Assembly: GCA_946222885.1 (NCBI GenBank)
Contig: CAMIAK010000012.1
Span: 4,585-68,584, forward strand
DNA: 64,000 nucleotides
Direction of reading: 5' to 3'
Source: an uncultured Nesterenkonia sp.
GTDB taxonomy: Bacteria; Actinomycetota; Actinomycetes; Actinomycetales; Micrococcaceae
Shown here: piece after piece, positions 43,882 to 53,148 of the stretch
Numbering within the stretch: the stretch's first letter is position 1
How the letters are laid out: each line of letters begins with the position of its first letter
Translations under genes and position numbers: made by a program
Notes under the pieces: generated by a model
Databases searched by the model: none
What the model was told of the DNA's origin: nothing
The model's input: only the letters and a program-made list of their open reading frames with translations

Positions 43882-44904
43882 ATGACCTCTTCAGATGCAC
43901 ACAGCCCCTTCTCCTTCGACAGCACCCTCCCCAGCACCGCCGCCGGTGAACTCTGGGACAGCATCGTGATCGGCGGCGGCGCCAGCGGACTCGCCGCAGC
44001 ACTGGCCCTGGGACGCTCCCTGCGCAGCGTCTTGGTGCTCGACGCCGGCGCGCCCCGCAACCGGTTCGCCGACCACATGCATACCGTCCTGGGCCATGAG
44101 GGCCTCCCACCCTCTCAGCTGCTCCGGAAGGGGCGGGCCGAGGCCGCCCAGTACGGAGTCTCCTTCCACCCCGCACGGGTCACCCAGGTCCGGGACGCTC
44201 AGAACGACGCCGGCCCGCGCAGCATGGTGGTGACCCTGGAGGACGGCCAGCAGCTCTTCGCCCGCACGGTCATCGCCGCTACCGGCGTCTGCGACCGGCT
44301 TCCGGAGATCCCGGGGCTGGCCGAACGGTGGGGCGCCTCCGTGCTGCACTGCCCCTACTGCCACGGCTGGGAGGTCCGAGGGCAACGCCTGGGCGTGCTG
44401 GCCACCAGTTCTCTGGGACTGCATCAGGCCGAGCTGCTGCGGCAGTGGAGCGACCGGCTCACCTTCTTCAGTGCGGCCGCCGGAGAGCTCACCCCGGAGA
44501 CCCTCGCCCGCCTGGAGTCCCGCGGTGTGGTCGTCGAGCCCACACCGGTGGCCGAGGTGCGCGGCGAGGGCTCCGCCCTGTCCTCCGTGATCTTGGAGGA
44601 CGGCCGCAGCATCGGCGTCGACGCCCTGTTCACCGCCGCCGAGCTGGTCCCGCAGGAGGATTGCCTCACCTCCTTGGAGCTGGCCCGCGCGGAGAACATG
44701 GTGGGCAGCTACATCGAGGTGGACATGACCGGGAGGACCGGCCATGACCGCGTCTGGGCCCCCGGCAATCTCAGCAACCCGATGGCCAACGTACCGATGG
44801 CCATCAGCGCCGGCACCATGGCCGGGGCGGCCGCGAACATGACGCTGGTCACTGAGGACTTCGACCTGGCCCAGCAGGGACCGGCGGAGCGAGCCGGCCG
44901 ATGA
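43882..44904 (+). CDS. Thioredoxin-reductase-like flavoprotein
   Basis: A 340-residue pyridine nucleotide-disulfide oxidoreductase. IVIGGGASGLAAALALGRSL binds FAD, ATGVCDRLPEIPG follows, and HCPYCHGWEV holds the redox-active Cys pair. The NADPH-binding GXGXXG is modified (LGVLATSSLGLHQAELL), which is seen in the atypical members of this class. I start at ATG 43882 (MTSSDAHSPF), as the frame before it lies in the divergent promoter. It overlaps the methyltransferase gene (ATGA). Partner thioredoxin unknown. Confidence 0.83.
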   Translation: MTSSDAHSPFSFDSTLPSTAAGELWDSIVIGGGASGLAAALALGRSLRSVLVLDAGAPRNRFADHMHTVLGHEGLPPSQLLRKGRAEAAQYGVSFHPARVTQVRDAQNDAGPRSMVVTLEDGQQLFARTVIAATGVCDRLPEIPGLAERWGASVLHCPYCHGWEVRGQRLGVLATSSLGLHQAELLRQWSDRLTFFSAAAGELTPETLARLESRGVVVEPTPVAEVRGEGSALSSVILEDGRSIGVDALFTAAELVPQEDCLTSLELARAENMVGSYIEVDMTGRTGHDRVWAPGNLSNPMANVPMAISAGTMAGAAANMTLVTEDFDLAQQGPAERAGR

Positions 44905-45512
44905 GCGGCGGCTTCGGTCCAGGATTCTGGGAGCAGGTCTGGAACGGCGGCCACGCCACGACGAGCATGGCTGCCGCCCCGCCGCACCCGCGCGTCCTCT
45001 CCGAGACCATGGACCTCACCCCCGGATCAGCCCTCGACGTCGGCTGCGGGGCGGGCGCCGAATCCCTGGCTCTGGCCCAGGCCGGATGGCAGGTGACCGG
45101 CGTCGACCTCTCTGCCCAGGCATTGCTCCGCGCCGCCGAGCGCGCACAGGCGGCCGGGCTGCAGGACCGGGTCACCTGGGCGGAGGCCGACGCCACCGCC
45201 TGGGAACCCACACGCCGGTACGACCTGGTGCTCACCTGCTATGCACACGCCCCGATGCCCCAGACCGAGTTCTACGAGCGGCTCTCACACTGGGTCAGAC
45301 CCGGCGGACGGCTGCTGCTGATCGGCCATCTGCACCACCACGGGGACAGGCCCGCGGAGGCCAGCACCACGGCCGCACAGGCCGCGGCGCAGTTCGACTC
45401 CGGGCGGTGGGAGATCATCGCCTCCGAGGAGGAGACCCGTGTCCTGCACAGGCCCGACGGCGCCGAGACCGCCCTGCGCGATGTGATCCTGCACCTGCGG
45501 CGGAGGGCCTGA
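44901..45512 (+). CDS. Class I SAM-dependent methyltransferase
   Basis: A 203-residue Rossmann methyltransferase. ALDVGCGAGAESLALAQAGW is motif I, VTGVDLSAQALLRAAERAQA the acidic loop, and VRPGGRLLLIGHLHHHG the later strand. Acceptor not known. It is coupled to the thioredoxin-reductase-like gene by ATGA overlap, so the pair probably acts in one detoxification or redox response under the XRE-cupin regulator. Confidence 0.88.
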   Translation: MSGGFGPGFWEQVWNGGHATTSMAAAPPHPRVLSETMDLTPGSALDVGCGAGAESLALAQAGWQVTGVDLSAQALLRAAERAQAAGLQDRVTWAEADATAWEPTRRYDLVLTCYAHAPMPQTEFYERLSHWVRPGGRLLLIGHLHHHGDRPAEASTTAAQAAAQFDSGRWEIIASEEETRVLHRPDGAETALRDVILHLRRRA

Positions 45513-45623
45513 GTCCGCAGTCACTCATGTGATTCTTCTCCCAGTCGATCGTCAGGACCGCGTGACACGGAATTCACACGAGCCTGGAAGCATTGCCTGC
45601 AGGGGAAACAAGGGTCACCACGC

Positions 45624-46991
45624 ATGAGGACTGATGACATGACGCAGACCAAGGGCACCACCGAGCAGCACAGAGGCCGGCACGCGGAGCAGGCGGTCGC
45701 CGAGGGCACCTCCTCGCCCGTCGGGCCCATGACCAGCCCGGTGCAGATCATCACCGGCACCATCCCCGCGGTCACCGGGACCACTCCTGTGGTCCGCCCC
45801 GGGATGGAGGATCCCGGGTACTCGAAGCGGCAGGTCGCCGTCGCGATCCTCGCCCTCTCCCTGGGAGGCTTCGCGATCGGCGTCACCGAGTTCGCGATCA
45901 TGGGCCTCAACGCGGCGGCCGCGGAGGACCTCGGCATCACCGAGGCCCAGGGCGGGCTGCTGGTCACCTTCTACGCGGCCGGCGTCGTTGTGGGCGCTCC
46001 GCTGCTGTCCCTGCTGGGCGCCAGACGGGAGCGCAAGACCTACGCGCTGATCCTGCTGGGAGTCTTCGCCTTCGCCCATCTGTTCAGCTACTACGCCCCC
46101 ACCTTCGAGGCGATGCTCTACGGACGCTTCATCTCAGGACTGCCCCATGGGGCGTTCTTCGCGACGGCAGCGCTGATGGCCGCGCATATGGCGGGCCCGG
46201 TCCGCCGTGCCCGGGCGATCGCCGTCGTGCTCTCCGGCATCGCGATCGCCAACCTGGTGGGGGTGCCGGCGGTGACCTGGGCCGGGCTGGAGTTCGGCTG
46301 GCGGATCATGTTCCTGGTGACCGCGGTCCTGGCCGTCATCACGATGGTCGCAGTGTCCCTCTGCGCCCCGAAGATCTGGCCGCCGGAGGGGTCCTCCGTC
46401 CGCGGCGAGCTCAAGGGCCTGTGGAACCAGCGCCTATGGGTCGGCATCACTCTGGCCGTAGTCGGCTTCTCCGGGATGTTCGCGATCTACTCCTACATCT
46501 CCTACACAGCGATGGAGGTCACCGGGCTCTCCGCCTCCGCGATCCCGCTGGTGGTGTTCTTCTACGGCCTGGGCAATGTGATCGGCAACTTCGTGGGCGG
46601 CCACTACTCGGACAAGTCGGTGCTGGGCACCGTCATGGTGGGCACTGTGACCGTGGCGGTCTGCATGGCGCTCTTCGGCGCCTTCGCCCATGTCCCGGTC
46701 CTGATGGTGACGTTCCTGCTGCTGATCGGCATCGCCTCCGGCGGGCTGGGCCCCTCCGTACAGACCCACCTGCTGGACACCGCTCCGCAGGCGCCGCAGC
46801 TGGCCGCGAGCTTCCAGCATTCGGCGTTCAACAGCGCCAACGCCATCGGCGCCATCATGGGAGCAGCAGTCATCGACGCCGGCCTGGGGCTGCGGGCCCC
46901 GGCCTTCGCAGGAGCGATCACCGCCGCGCTGGGCGTGGTGATCTGCGCCTATGCGATCCACCTGGCCAGGAAGGCCGGACGCCCCGCCTGA
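45624..46991 (+). CDS. MFS transporter (DHA1 drug-exporter type)
   Basis: A 455-residue protein with 12 membrane helices. The long 65-residue polar N-terminal tail is unusual and rich in Thr, Gly and Pro; a later start at ATG 45639 or beyond cannot be excluded. ALSLGGFAIGVTEFAIMGLN and RFISGLPHGAFFATAALMAA are the AraJ/YdhP-like motifs of sugar-efflux or drug-efflux MFS proteins, with GARRERK as the loop 2-3 signature. Substrate unknown. Confidence 0.88.
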   Translation: MRTDDMTQTKGTTEQHRGRHAEQAVAEGTSSPVGPMTSPVQIITGTIPAVTGTTPVVRPGMEDPGYSKRQVAVAILALSLGGFAIGVTEFAIMGLNAAAAEDLGITEAQGGLLVTFYAAGVVVGAPLLSLLGARRERKTYALILLGVFAFAHLFSYYAPTFEAMLYGRFISGLPHGAFFATAALMAAHMAGPVRRARAIAVVLSGIAIANLVGVPAVTWAGLEFGWRIMFLVTAVLAVITMVAVSLCAPKIWPPEGSSVRGELKGLWNQRLWVGITLAVVGFSGMFAIYSYISYTAMEVTGLSASAIPLVVFFYGLGNVIGNFVGGHYSDKSVLGTVMVGTVTVAVCMALFGAFAHVPVLMVTFLLLIGIASGGLGPSVQTHLLDTAPQAPQLAASFQHSAFNSANAIGAIMGAAVIDAGLGLRAPAFAGAITAALGVVICAYAIHLARKAGRPA

Positions 46992-47005
46992 TCCCCGTCG
47001 GACGA

Positions 47006-47021
47006 TCGAACCAGTGTTCTG
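47006..47021. promoter_or_regulatory. Imperfect SOS-box-like site
   Basis: TCGAACCAGTGTTCTG has a perfect left half (TCGAAC) and a right half differing at two bases from the actinobacterial LexA box TCGAAC-N4-GTTCGA. It is not placed before any gene start on the same strand, except the orphan promoter 55 bases on, so LexA binding is doubtful. Confidence 0.25.
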
Positions 47022-47075
47022 ACAGGAACTTCACAGACAAGGATTTTCGAAGAGACTTTCGAGGGAAAAATGTCC

Positions 47076-47105
47076 TTGCCAGTGATCTAGAAGACGTGTT
47101 CTAAT
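47076..47105 (+). promoter_or_regulatory. Orphan plus-strand promoter
   Basis: TTGCCA (47076-47081), 18 bases, TCTAAT (47100-47105) is a good housekeeping-type promoter in a distinct A+T-rich island. No gene start follows. The transcript would meet the strong hairpin at 47129-47168 after about 20 bases, giving a very short RNA, or would run antisense to the Nudix gene. A small RNA is possible but unproven. Confidence 0.4.
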
Positions 47106-47128
47106 AGCAAGTGCGCGATGGGAAGCGC

Positions 47129-47168
47129 GACGCCTGCGGAGGCCCTCCTCACTGCTTCCGCAGGCGTC
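47129..47168. terminator. Terminator hairpin after the Nudix gene
   Basis: Perfect 12-base arms GACGCCTGCGGA/TCCGCAGGCGTC (47129-47140 and 47157-47168) around a 16-base loop. It overlaps the Nudix stop codon, lies between two convergent genes and can terminate either; there is no clear T run. Confidence 0.78.
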
Positions 47169-47673
47169 ACCCGTTTCGGGACCCATAATCGGCGATGAGC
47201 TGCTCCACGATGGGACGGTCCGCCGGGATCCACGGATACTCCAGCAGCTCCGCGGTGAGCGGCACCCAGTCGAGGCGGTCATGGTCCTCCAGCGGGAAGG
47301 GCTCCCCCTGCGCGATGACTCCCGCGAAGAGACGCATCGTATGCCGTTCGGTCAGCCGCCATCCGGTCTCCGCGGAGTAGCCCGCGCTGCCCGGGCCGGT
47401 GACCTCGGCGCCCAGTTCGACGTCGACGCCGAGCTCCTCCCGCAGCTCCCGCCGGACGCCCTCACGCAGGCTCTCCCCCGGCTCCAGCTTGCCGCCGGGA
47501 AACTCCCACATCCCGGCCACCGACGCAGGTGCGGTGCGCCGGGCGATGAGCATCTGCCGTACGCCGTCGGCGTCCCCGGCATGCCGGTGGACCCGGCGCA
47601 TCAGCGCAGCGGCCACCACCGTCTTGGGCCCGGTGGCGGCGGAGCTGGCGGGGGCGGTCTCGGCTGTGCTCAT
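47167..47673 (-). CDS. Nudix hydrolase (MutT-like, 8-oxo-dGTP diphosphatase)
   Basis: A 168-residue protein with the full Nudix box GGKLEPGESLREGVRRELRE then ELG, near residues 60-82. MWEFPGGK before it and the C-terminal DHDRLDWVPLTAELLEYPWI segment match the MutT/(d)CTP diphosphatase group that removes oxidised nucleotides. The exact substrate (8-oxo-dGTP, 5-methyl-dCTP) cannot be fixed by reading. A 20-residue Ala/Thr-rich extension precedes the domain. Confidence 0.85.
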   Translation of the reverse strand: MSTAETAPASSAATGPKTVVAAALMRRVHRHAGDADGVRQMLIARRTAPASVAGMWEFPGGKLEPGESLREGVRRELREELGVDVELGAEVTGPGSAGYSAETGWRLTERHTMRLFAGVIAQGEPFPLEDHDRLDWVPLTAELLEYPWIPADRPIVEQLIADYGSRNG

Positions 47674-47699
47674 AGGTCCACCCTAAGCGGCGGCGCCCC

Positions 47700-48353
47700 T
47701 CAGGCCCGGTAGCGGCCGGGCCGATGGTTGAAGGCCAGGACGATGTTCAGCACCACCGCTCCCATGGCGGAGAGCAGGACGTTGGCCGGAGCGACCACGG
47801 CCAGCGCCACCAGGATCACCATCACGTCCAGGGACATCTGGACGTAGCCGGCCCGCAGGTTGAACTGCTCCTGGGCGATGAGCGCCAGGATGTTGAACCC
47901 GCCCAGGCTGGAGCCGTGGCGGAAGACGATCAGCAGCGCCACGCCCAGCAGCAGGTTGCCCGCGATGACCCCGTAGACCGCGTTCATCTCCGGAAGCGGG
48001 AGCATGTGCTCGTTGAGCTCGGTGAACGCGGAGACGATCGCCACCGAGACCAGCGTCTTCGCCGTGAAGCGCCAGCCCTTCTTCCACAGGGCAAGCAGGA
48101 AGAACGGCAGGTTCACCAGGAGGAAGAGCCAGCCGAAGCTCAACGGGGTGGCATAGGTCAGCAGCAGCGCCAGGCCGGCGGTTCCGCCGGTGACCGCCTC
48201 AGCCTCCTGCAGCAGATACAGGCCGAGGGCAGCCATGAAGGTGCCGGTGAGCACGCCGAGCACATCCTCCGGGGCAGAGTGCGGGATGGTGCGCTCCGCC
48301 GCCGGGGGACGTTCATCAGGACGTTTCTCAGATTCAGGCGTCTGCACGATCAC
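47700..48353 (-). CDS. YitT family membrane protein
   Basis: A 217-residue protein with five or six hydrophobic segments after a polar 27-residue N-terminus. GTFMAALGLYLLQEAEAVTG then GTAGLALLL, and FRHGSSLGGFNILALI, carry the Gly-rich loops of the YitT/YczE family. Function in the family is unknown. It is 26 bases upstream of the Nudix gene on the same strand. Confidence 0.8.
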   Translation of the reverse strand: MIVQTPESEKRPDERPPAAERTIPHSAPEDVLGVLTGTFMAALGLYLLQEAEAVTGGTAGLALLLTYATPLSFGWLFLLVNLPFFLLALWKKGWRFTAKTLVSVAIVSAFTELNEHMLPLPEMNAVYGVIAGNLLLGVALLIVFRHGSSLGGFNILALIAQEQFNLRAGYVQMSLDVMVILVALAVVAPANVLLSAMGAVVLNIVLAFNHRPGRYRA

Positions 48354-48417
48354 CCACTATAGGTGAGGCGTGTTACAGCAATGTTGTTGCTGGTCAGGCG
48401 CTCAGGACGCTGCGGTT

Positions 48418-49566
48418 TCAGCCGAAGCGGGCCGGGTCGAACAGGGCGGTCGGGTGCTCGGTGCTTCCCCGTTCCACCAGGTCGGCCAGGATCTCTCCCA
48501 CCACCGGGACGAATTTGAAGCCGTGCCCGCTGAACCCGCAGGCGATGCTGACCCGCTCGTGGCGCGGATGCTTCCCGATCACGAAGTGCTCATCCGGGGT
48601 CACCGAGTACAGGCAGGTCTTGGCCATCACCGTCTCCCCAGTCAGATGGGGGAAGAGCTCCTGGGCCCTGGCCTGCATCCTGCGGTTCTCCTCCTCGGTC
48701 ACCGTGCGGTCCACCGTTGCCGCGGTGGTGGGCGTCCCGAGCCGGAAGAAGCCGAGCTTGAATCCGCCGTCGGGACCGTCGGTCATCGGGAAGCCGTAGA
48801 TCTGGTGGTTCTCATAGGTCTGCTCCACATAGACCGGATGATTCTCCTCGCTCCAGGCCTCGTAGGGGACGGCGCCGACGTCGGGGGAGAACCAGTGGAA
48901 GACCATGCGTTCGATGCTCAGCGGAAGCTCCAGGTCCGCCAGCAGCTCCGGAGCCCAGGCGCCCGGGGTGATCACCAGCTGGTCCGCGGTGTAGGTCCCC
49001 TGCGGGGTGCGGACCTCGACGCCGGCCGGGGTGCTCCCCCACCACATGACCGGTTCCCCGAAGCGCAGGTCCGCCCCCTTCCGCCGCGCGACCTCCACAT
49101 TCGCCAGCACGGTCTCCTCCGGACGCACGTAGCCGGCCTCTGCCTCATAGAGGCCCAGGGCGTCCTCATGGGGATCCATCGTGGGGAAGCGCTCCCGGAT
49201 CTGGGAGGCGGTGAGCACCTCATGCGGCAGGCCGTGCAGCTCGGCCGCCTCCTTGGACCCGGCGAAGGTCTTCGACCCCGGATGTCCGATGTAGATGCCG
49301 CCGCAGAGCCGCATCAGGTCCCGCCCTGACTCCTGCTCCAGCTTCCGGAACCCCTCATAGGCGCTGAAGAGCAGCGGCACATAGGCAGGGTCCTCGAAGT
49401 AGGACTGCCGGGTGATGCGGGTGCCGCCGTGGGCGGATCCCTGGTCATGGCCCGGCTGATAGGTCTCCAGGCCGAGCACGCTCAGCCCTCGCTCCGCCGA
49501 GGAGTTCGCCGCCGCACCTCCCATGGAGCCCAGGCCGATCACGATGACGTCATAGTGCCCGCTCAT
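48418..49566 (-). CDS. Monomeric sarcosine oxidase-like flavoenzyme
   Basis: A 382-residue FAD protein of the MSOX/MTOX group, oxidising sarcosine to glycine, formaldehyde and hydrogen peroxide. YDVIVIGLGSMGGAAANSSA binds FAD; GSAHGGTRITRQSYFEDPAY is the active-site Arg/His region; and KTCLYSVTPDEHFVIGKHP, with GFSGHGFKFVPVVGE, holds the Cys that covalently binds FAD. The start ATG 49566 overlaps the stop of the dehydrogenase gene (ATGA). N-methyltryptophan is the alternative substrate, but the betaine context favours sarcosine. Confidence 0.87.
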   Translation of the reverse strand: MSGHYDVIVIGLGSMGGAAANSSAERGLSVLGLETYQPGHDQGSAHGGTRITRQSYFEDPAYVPLLFSAYEGFRKLEQESGRDLMRLCGGIYIGHPGSKTFAGSKEAAELHGLPHEVLTASQIRERFPTMDPHEDALGLYEAEAGYVRPEETVLANVEVARRKGADLRFGEPVMWWGSTPAGVEVRTPQGTYTADQLVITPGAWAPELLADLELPLSIERMVFHWFSPDVGAVPYEAWSEENHPVYVEQTYENHQIYGFPMTDGPDGGFKLGFFRLGTPTTAATVDRTVTEEENRRMQARAQELFPHLTGETVMAKTCLYSVTPDEHFVIGKHPRHERVSIACGFSGHGFKFVPVVGEILADLVERGSTEHPTALFDPARFG

Positions 49567-52139
49567 CCCCTCATCCTCTCGCCTGCCGGGTCGAACAGCG
49601 GCTCCTGCGCGACGACGGCGCGGTGCCGTGCGTCGAAGTATGAGACCTCCAGCTCCGTCCCCGGGGCGGCCAGCTCGGCCGGGACCCAGGCGTAGGCGAT
49701 GGAGGCGCCGGCCGTGTACCCCTGATCCGCGCTGGTGATGTGCCCGACCGGGCGGCGTTCGGCGTCGGCCGGTCCTGCGGTGTAGACAGGCTCGTGCCCC
49801 ATCAGGACCACGGAGGGATCCTCCAGGGTCATGCAGACCAGCCTGCGCGGCTCGGCGCTGCGCTGTGCCCCGGAGGCCTCCTCGAGAGCGGCGAGCCTCT
49901 CCAGGGCCGGACCCCGGACTGAGAAGGCGACGCCGGCCTCCTCCGGGGTGTGCTCCCGGGTCATATCCGTGCCCCAGAGCCGGAATCCCTTCTCCAGGCG
50001 GAGGCTCTCGAAGGCCCGCCGGCCCACCGGGAGGATCCCGTGCGGCTCTCCGGCCTCCATCAGCCGGTCCCACAGGAAGCGCCCGGACTCGGCGGGGGCG
50101 TAGAGCTCCCACCCCAGCTCTCCCACGTAGCTCAGCCGCAGGGCGAGCACCGGGACCCCGGCCACCTGCAGCCGCCGGCACCGGTAGAACCGGAAGGCCT
50201 CATGAGAGATGTCCTCCTCCACCAGGGCGCTGAGCACCTCCCTGGCCCTCGGCCCCCAGAGCCCGAGCCCGTAGGATCCGGAGCCGGCGTCGGTCAGCCG
50301 CAGGCCCGGCCCCGTGCCGTGCTCGGCCATCTTCTGCCGCAGCCAGGCGGCGTCCTGGTGTCCGTTGACCCCCAGGTGATAGGTGTCCTCGCCGGTGCGG
50401 GCGATGGTGATGTCGGAGAGGATCCCGCCGGTGGTCCCCAGCAGCAGCGCGTAGACCACGCTGCCCGCGGACTTCCCCGCCGGCCGGCTGAGCTCCCCTG
50501 CCTCGGCCAGCCGGCTGAGGAAGTCTGTGGCGCTGCCCTCCGCGCCGTCGCCGGAGAGCTCCAGGCGCGGCAGCGAGGACATATCCACCAGCCCGACGCC
50601 CTCGCGCAGGCCCCGGGCCTCGACGGCGGCTATGGGGCTCCAGTGCTGGGCGGACCACTCGTCCCGCGGGGGCAGCGGCCGCTCCCCGAGCATAGGGGCA
50701 CCCCGGCCGGCGTTGGACTCGTACCAGAGGGGACGCTCCCAGCCCCCGGCGGAGCCGAAGACCGCGCCCAGCCGCTGCTGCCGCTCATGGAACGGGGAGG
50801 TGCGCAGGCCGCGCAGCCGCAGTGTGGCGGCCTTGGGATGAACGATGTCATAGACCTCGTCATAGGACTCCTCCCCCTGCTCCCGCGCCCAGCGCTTGGA
50901 GGTCAGCGCCGGGTCGAAGCGCGCGAGGTCGAGGTCATGGGCGTCGAGGCCCGGCTCGCCCGTAGTGATCCAGTCCGCCATGATCTGCCCGACGCCGGCG
51001 GACTGGGTCACCCAGACCGACTGAGCCATCCAGAGGCCTTCGATGCCGGTCACCGGGCCGAGCAGCGGCCCGCCGTCCGGGGTGAAGGAGAAGATCCCGT
51101 TGAAGCTGGCGGAGACGTCCAGCTCCGTGCCGCGCAGCTCGGGCAGCAGCTTCTGCGCCTCGGCCCAGGTGGGCTCATAGTCCTCCGGGGTGAAGGGGTG
51201 GACCGCCGGGTGGGTCCCGGTGCGGGCGAACTCGGCGGGGTCGGAGATCTGGTGGTCCTCCACCGGCAGCGGCCGGTGCTCATAGGCGCCGACGGCGATC
51301 CTGTCTCCCCACTCACGGAAGTACATGGCGTGGTCCTGGTGGCGCAGCATGGGCCTGACCACCTCGGTGCGCTCGTCCAGCCCGGCCAGCGACTCCAGCG
51401 GCCGGCTGAACCCGAAGCCGTGCTCCACCGGGAGCATGGGCAGGTCGATTCCCAGCATCTCCCGTGCCAGCTTGGGGCCCCACAGGCCCGCGCAGGAGAT
51501 CACGATGTCGGCTGGGATGACCTCCGGCTCCTGCCCGCGGGACCCGGCGGGGATGATCTCCACGCCGGTGACCTTGCCGCTGGCAGCTCCGGGGGCGTCC
51601 TCGGTGCGCAGCCCGGTGACCTGGGTGTTCGCCAGAATCCGGGCTCCTCCCGCCTCTGCGCGGCGGGCCTGGAACTCGACGGCTCGCACCCCTTTGACCA
51701 CGGCGTCGGTGGGGCTGTGGAGCGCACCCAGCACCCCGGAGACGTCCAAGCCGGGCCAGAGCGAAGCGACCTCCTCGGCAGAGATCAGCCGGGAGGGCAC
51801 GCCCCAGGATTCGGCGAAGCCGTGCCGGCGGTGCAGCTCCCGGGCCCGGGCCTCGGTGGTGGCGATCTCGATGCCGCCCACCCGCTTCATGACCCACTGC
51901 CCGCCGGCCTCCAGGCCGTCGAGCTTGTCCAGGGTGCGCTGGGCCAGTTCGCACATCGAGCGGCTGGGCGAGGTCTGGAACACGAAGCCCGGGGCGTGGG
52001 AGCTGGAGCCTCCGGTGACGGGCACCGGCCCCTGCTCGACCACGGTGACGTCGCTCCAACCGCGGAGGACCAGTTCGTCGGCGACGGCGGCACCGACCAC
52101 CCCGAGTCCGATGATGACGATGCGCGGACCTTCTGCCAT
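49563..52139 (-). CDS. Dimethylglycine/sarcosine dehydrogenase-like FAD-GcvT fusion
   Basis: An 858-residue two-part enzyme. The N-terminal FAD part starts RIVIIGLGVVGAAVADELVL, and the His in GSSSHAPGFVF near residue 48 is the likely covalent FAD site. From about 450 follows a GcvT-like folate-binding part (LVDMSSLPRLELSGDGAEGS, HLGVNGHQDAAWL, YVGELGWELYAP). Such fusions demethylate dimethylglycine or sarcosine, passing the C1 unit to tetrahydrofolate. I use ATG 52139 with AGGAG eight bases upstream. First gene of the minus-strand operon; its promoter holds an IclR-type palindrome. Whether dimethylglycine or sarcosine is preferred is open. Confidence 0.9.
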   Translation of the reverse strand: MAEGPRIVIIGLGVVGAAVADELVLRGWSDVTVVEQGPVPVTGGSSSHAPGFVFQTSPSRSMCELAQRTLDKLDGLEAGGQWVMKRVGGIEIATTEARARELHRRHGFAESWGVPSRLISAEEVASLWPGLDVSGVLGALHSPTDAVVKGVRAVEFQARRAEAGGARILANTQVTGLRTEDAPGAASGKVTGVEIIPAGSRGQEPEVIPADIVISCAGLWGPKLAREMLGIDLPMLPVEHGFGFSRPLESLAGLDERTEVVRPMLRHQDHAMYFREWGDRIAVGAYEHRPLPVEDHQISDPAEFARTGTHPAVHPFTPEDYEPTWAEAQKLLPELRGTELDVSASFNGIFSFTPDGGPLLGPVTGIEGLWMAQSVWVTQSAGVGQIMADWITTGEPGLDAHDLDLARFDPALTSKRWAREQGEESYDEVYDIVHPKAATLRLRGLRTSPFHERQQRLGAVFGSAGGWERPLWYESNAGRGAPMLGERPLPPRDEWSAQHWSPIAAVEARGLREGVGLVDMSSLPRLELSGDGAEGSATDFLSRLAEAGELSRPAGKSAGSVVYALLLGTTGGILSDITIARTGEDTYHLGVNGHQDAAWLRQKMAEHGTGPGLRLTDAGSGSYGLGLWGPRAREVLSALVEEDISHEAFRFYRCRRLQVAGVPVLALRLSYVGELGWELYAPAESGRFLWDRLMEAGEPHGILPVGRRAFESLRLEKGFRLWGTDMTREHTPEEAGVAFSVRGPALERLAALEEASGAQRSAEPRRLVCMTLEDPSVVLMGHEPVYTAGPADAERRPVGHITSADQGYTAGASIAYAWVPAELAAPGTELEVSYFDARHRAVVAQEPLFDPAGERMRG

Positions 52140-52188
52140 AGGGTTTCTCCTGCCCGAGCTGCTGAACCATAGGCTGCTCACCGCATAT

Positions 52189-52205
52189 GTTGCTTATTGA
52201 GCAAC
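52189..52205. promoter_or_regulatory. IclR operator GTTGCTTATTGAGCAAC (dehydrogenase side)
   Basis: A 6-5-6 inverted repeat 50 bases upstream of the dehydrogenase start. Its reverse complement occurs, base for base, at 53149-53165 before the Rieske operon. The two sites bracket the IclR gene, so it is the likely binding protein. Confidence 0.82.
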
Positions 52206-52283
52206 GCTATAGTGCATGACGCAACCACCGTACGGAGCGCGCAGAAGCCGCGGCAAGAGCCCCCGGCCCGGCGGGAGCAGAAA

Positions 52284-53054
52284 TTAACCCGGCTGCAACA
52301 GACCCAGCGAGTCCGCCTGGCGGCGCAGCACCTGGGCAAGCTCCGCGAACTGGGACTCCGGAAGGCGGAAGGCCGGCGCCGTCGTGGACAGGGCGGCGAC
52401 CACCTGGCCGGAGGCATCGCAGACCGGCACCGCCAGGGCGTTGATCCCCTCCTCCCATTCGGCCACCGCGGAGGACCAGCCGCGGCTGCGCACGGCCTCC
52501 AGCTCGGCGCGCAGCACCTCAGGATCGGAGATGGTCATCCCGGTGAAGCTCTCCAGCCCGCGGGAGACCAGGCGCTCGAACTCGGCCTCCCCCGCATGGG
52601 CCAGCAGCATCTTGCCGGTGGAGGTGGCATGCAGCGGCCCCCGCTGGCCGACGTACTGCCGGGCCACCCCGACCATCCGGTCCCCGACGGTCTGGGTGAT
52701 GGTGACCGCATAGCCGGCGTCGAGGATGGCGAGGTTGACCGTCTCGCTGAGCTCCTGGGCCAGGGCGTCGCAGCAGGCCTGGGCCTCGCGGGAGAAGTCG
52801 AGCCGCTGGGTGACCGAGTTGGCCATGCGCAGCAGGGCGAAGCCCAGCCGGTAGGCGCCGCGGGAGCCGTCCTGCTCCACGAGGTCATGGCGCTCCAAGG
52901 TGCCCAGCAGCCGGAAGGCGGTGGAGCGGTGCACCTCCAGCCGCCGGGAGATCTCGCTGATGGTCAGCTGGGGCTCGTCGCTGAGCAGCTCGAGGATCTG
53001 CGCGGCGCGGTCCACCGACTGCACGGGATTGGGGGCTTCAGATTTCATGGTCAT
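52284..53054 (-). CDS. IclR family regulator of the betaine locus
   Basis: A 256-residue regulator with an N-terminal winged helix (LTISEISRRLEVHRSTAFRL) and the IclR effector domain (about 80-250; RQYVGQRGPLHATSTGKMLL, GINALAVPVCDASGQVVAAL). I use ATG 53054 (MTMKSEAPNP), with GGA five bases upstream; ATG 53048 is nearly as good, while the frame extended to 53147 crosses the divergent promoter. It lies between the two catabolic operons and both carry its probable operator. The effector is likely betaine, dimethylglycine or a related compound. Confidence 0.88.
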   Translation of the reverse strand: MTMKSEAPNPVQSVDRAAQILELLSDEPQLTISEISRRLEVHRSTAFRLLGTLERHDLVEQDGSRGAYRLGFALLRMANSVTQRLDFSREAQACCDALAQELSETVNLAILDAGYAVTITQTVGDRMVGVARQYVGQRGPLHATSTGKMLLAHAGEAEFERLVSRGLESFTGMTISDPEVLRAELEAVRSRGWSSAVAEWEEGINALAVPVCDASGQVVAALSTTAPAFRLPESQFAELAQVLRRQADSLGLLQPG

Positions 53055-53148
53055 TAATTTCCATTCACTCGGGTGCTCAGCTCTTGACGGACCTCTGAAG
53101 CGGGCCTCCATACTCGTCACACACACGATGTTGTGCATAGCAAACACT

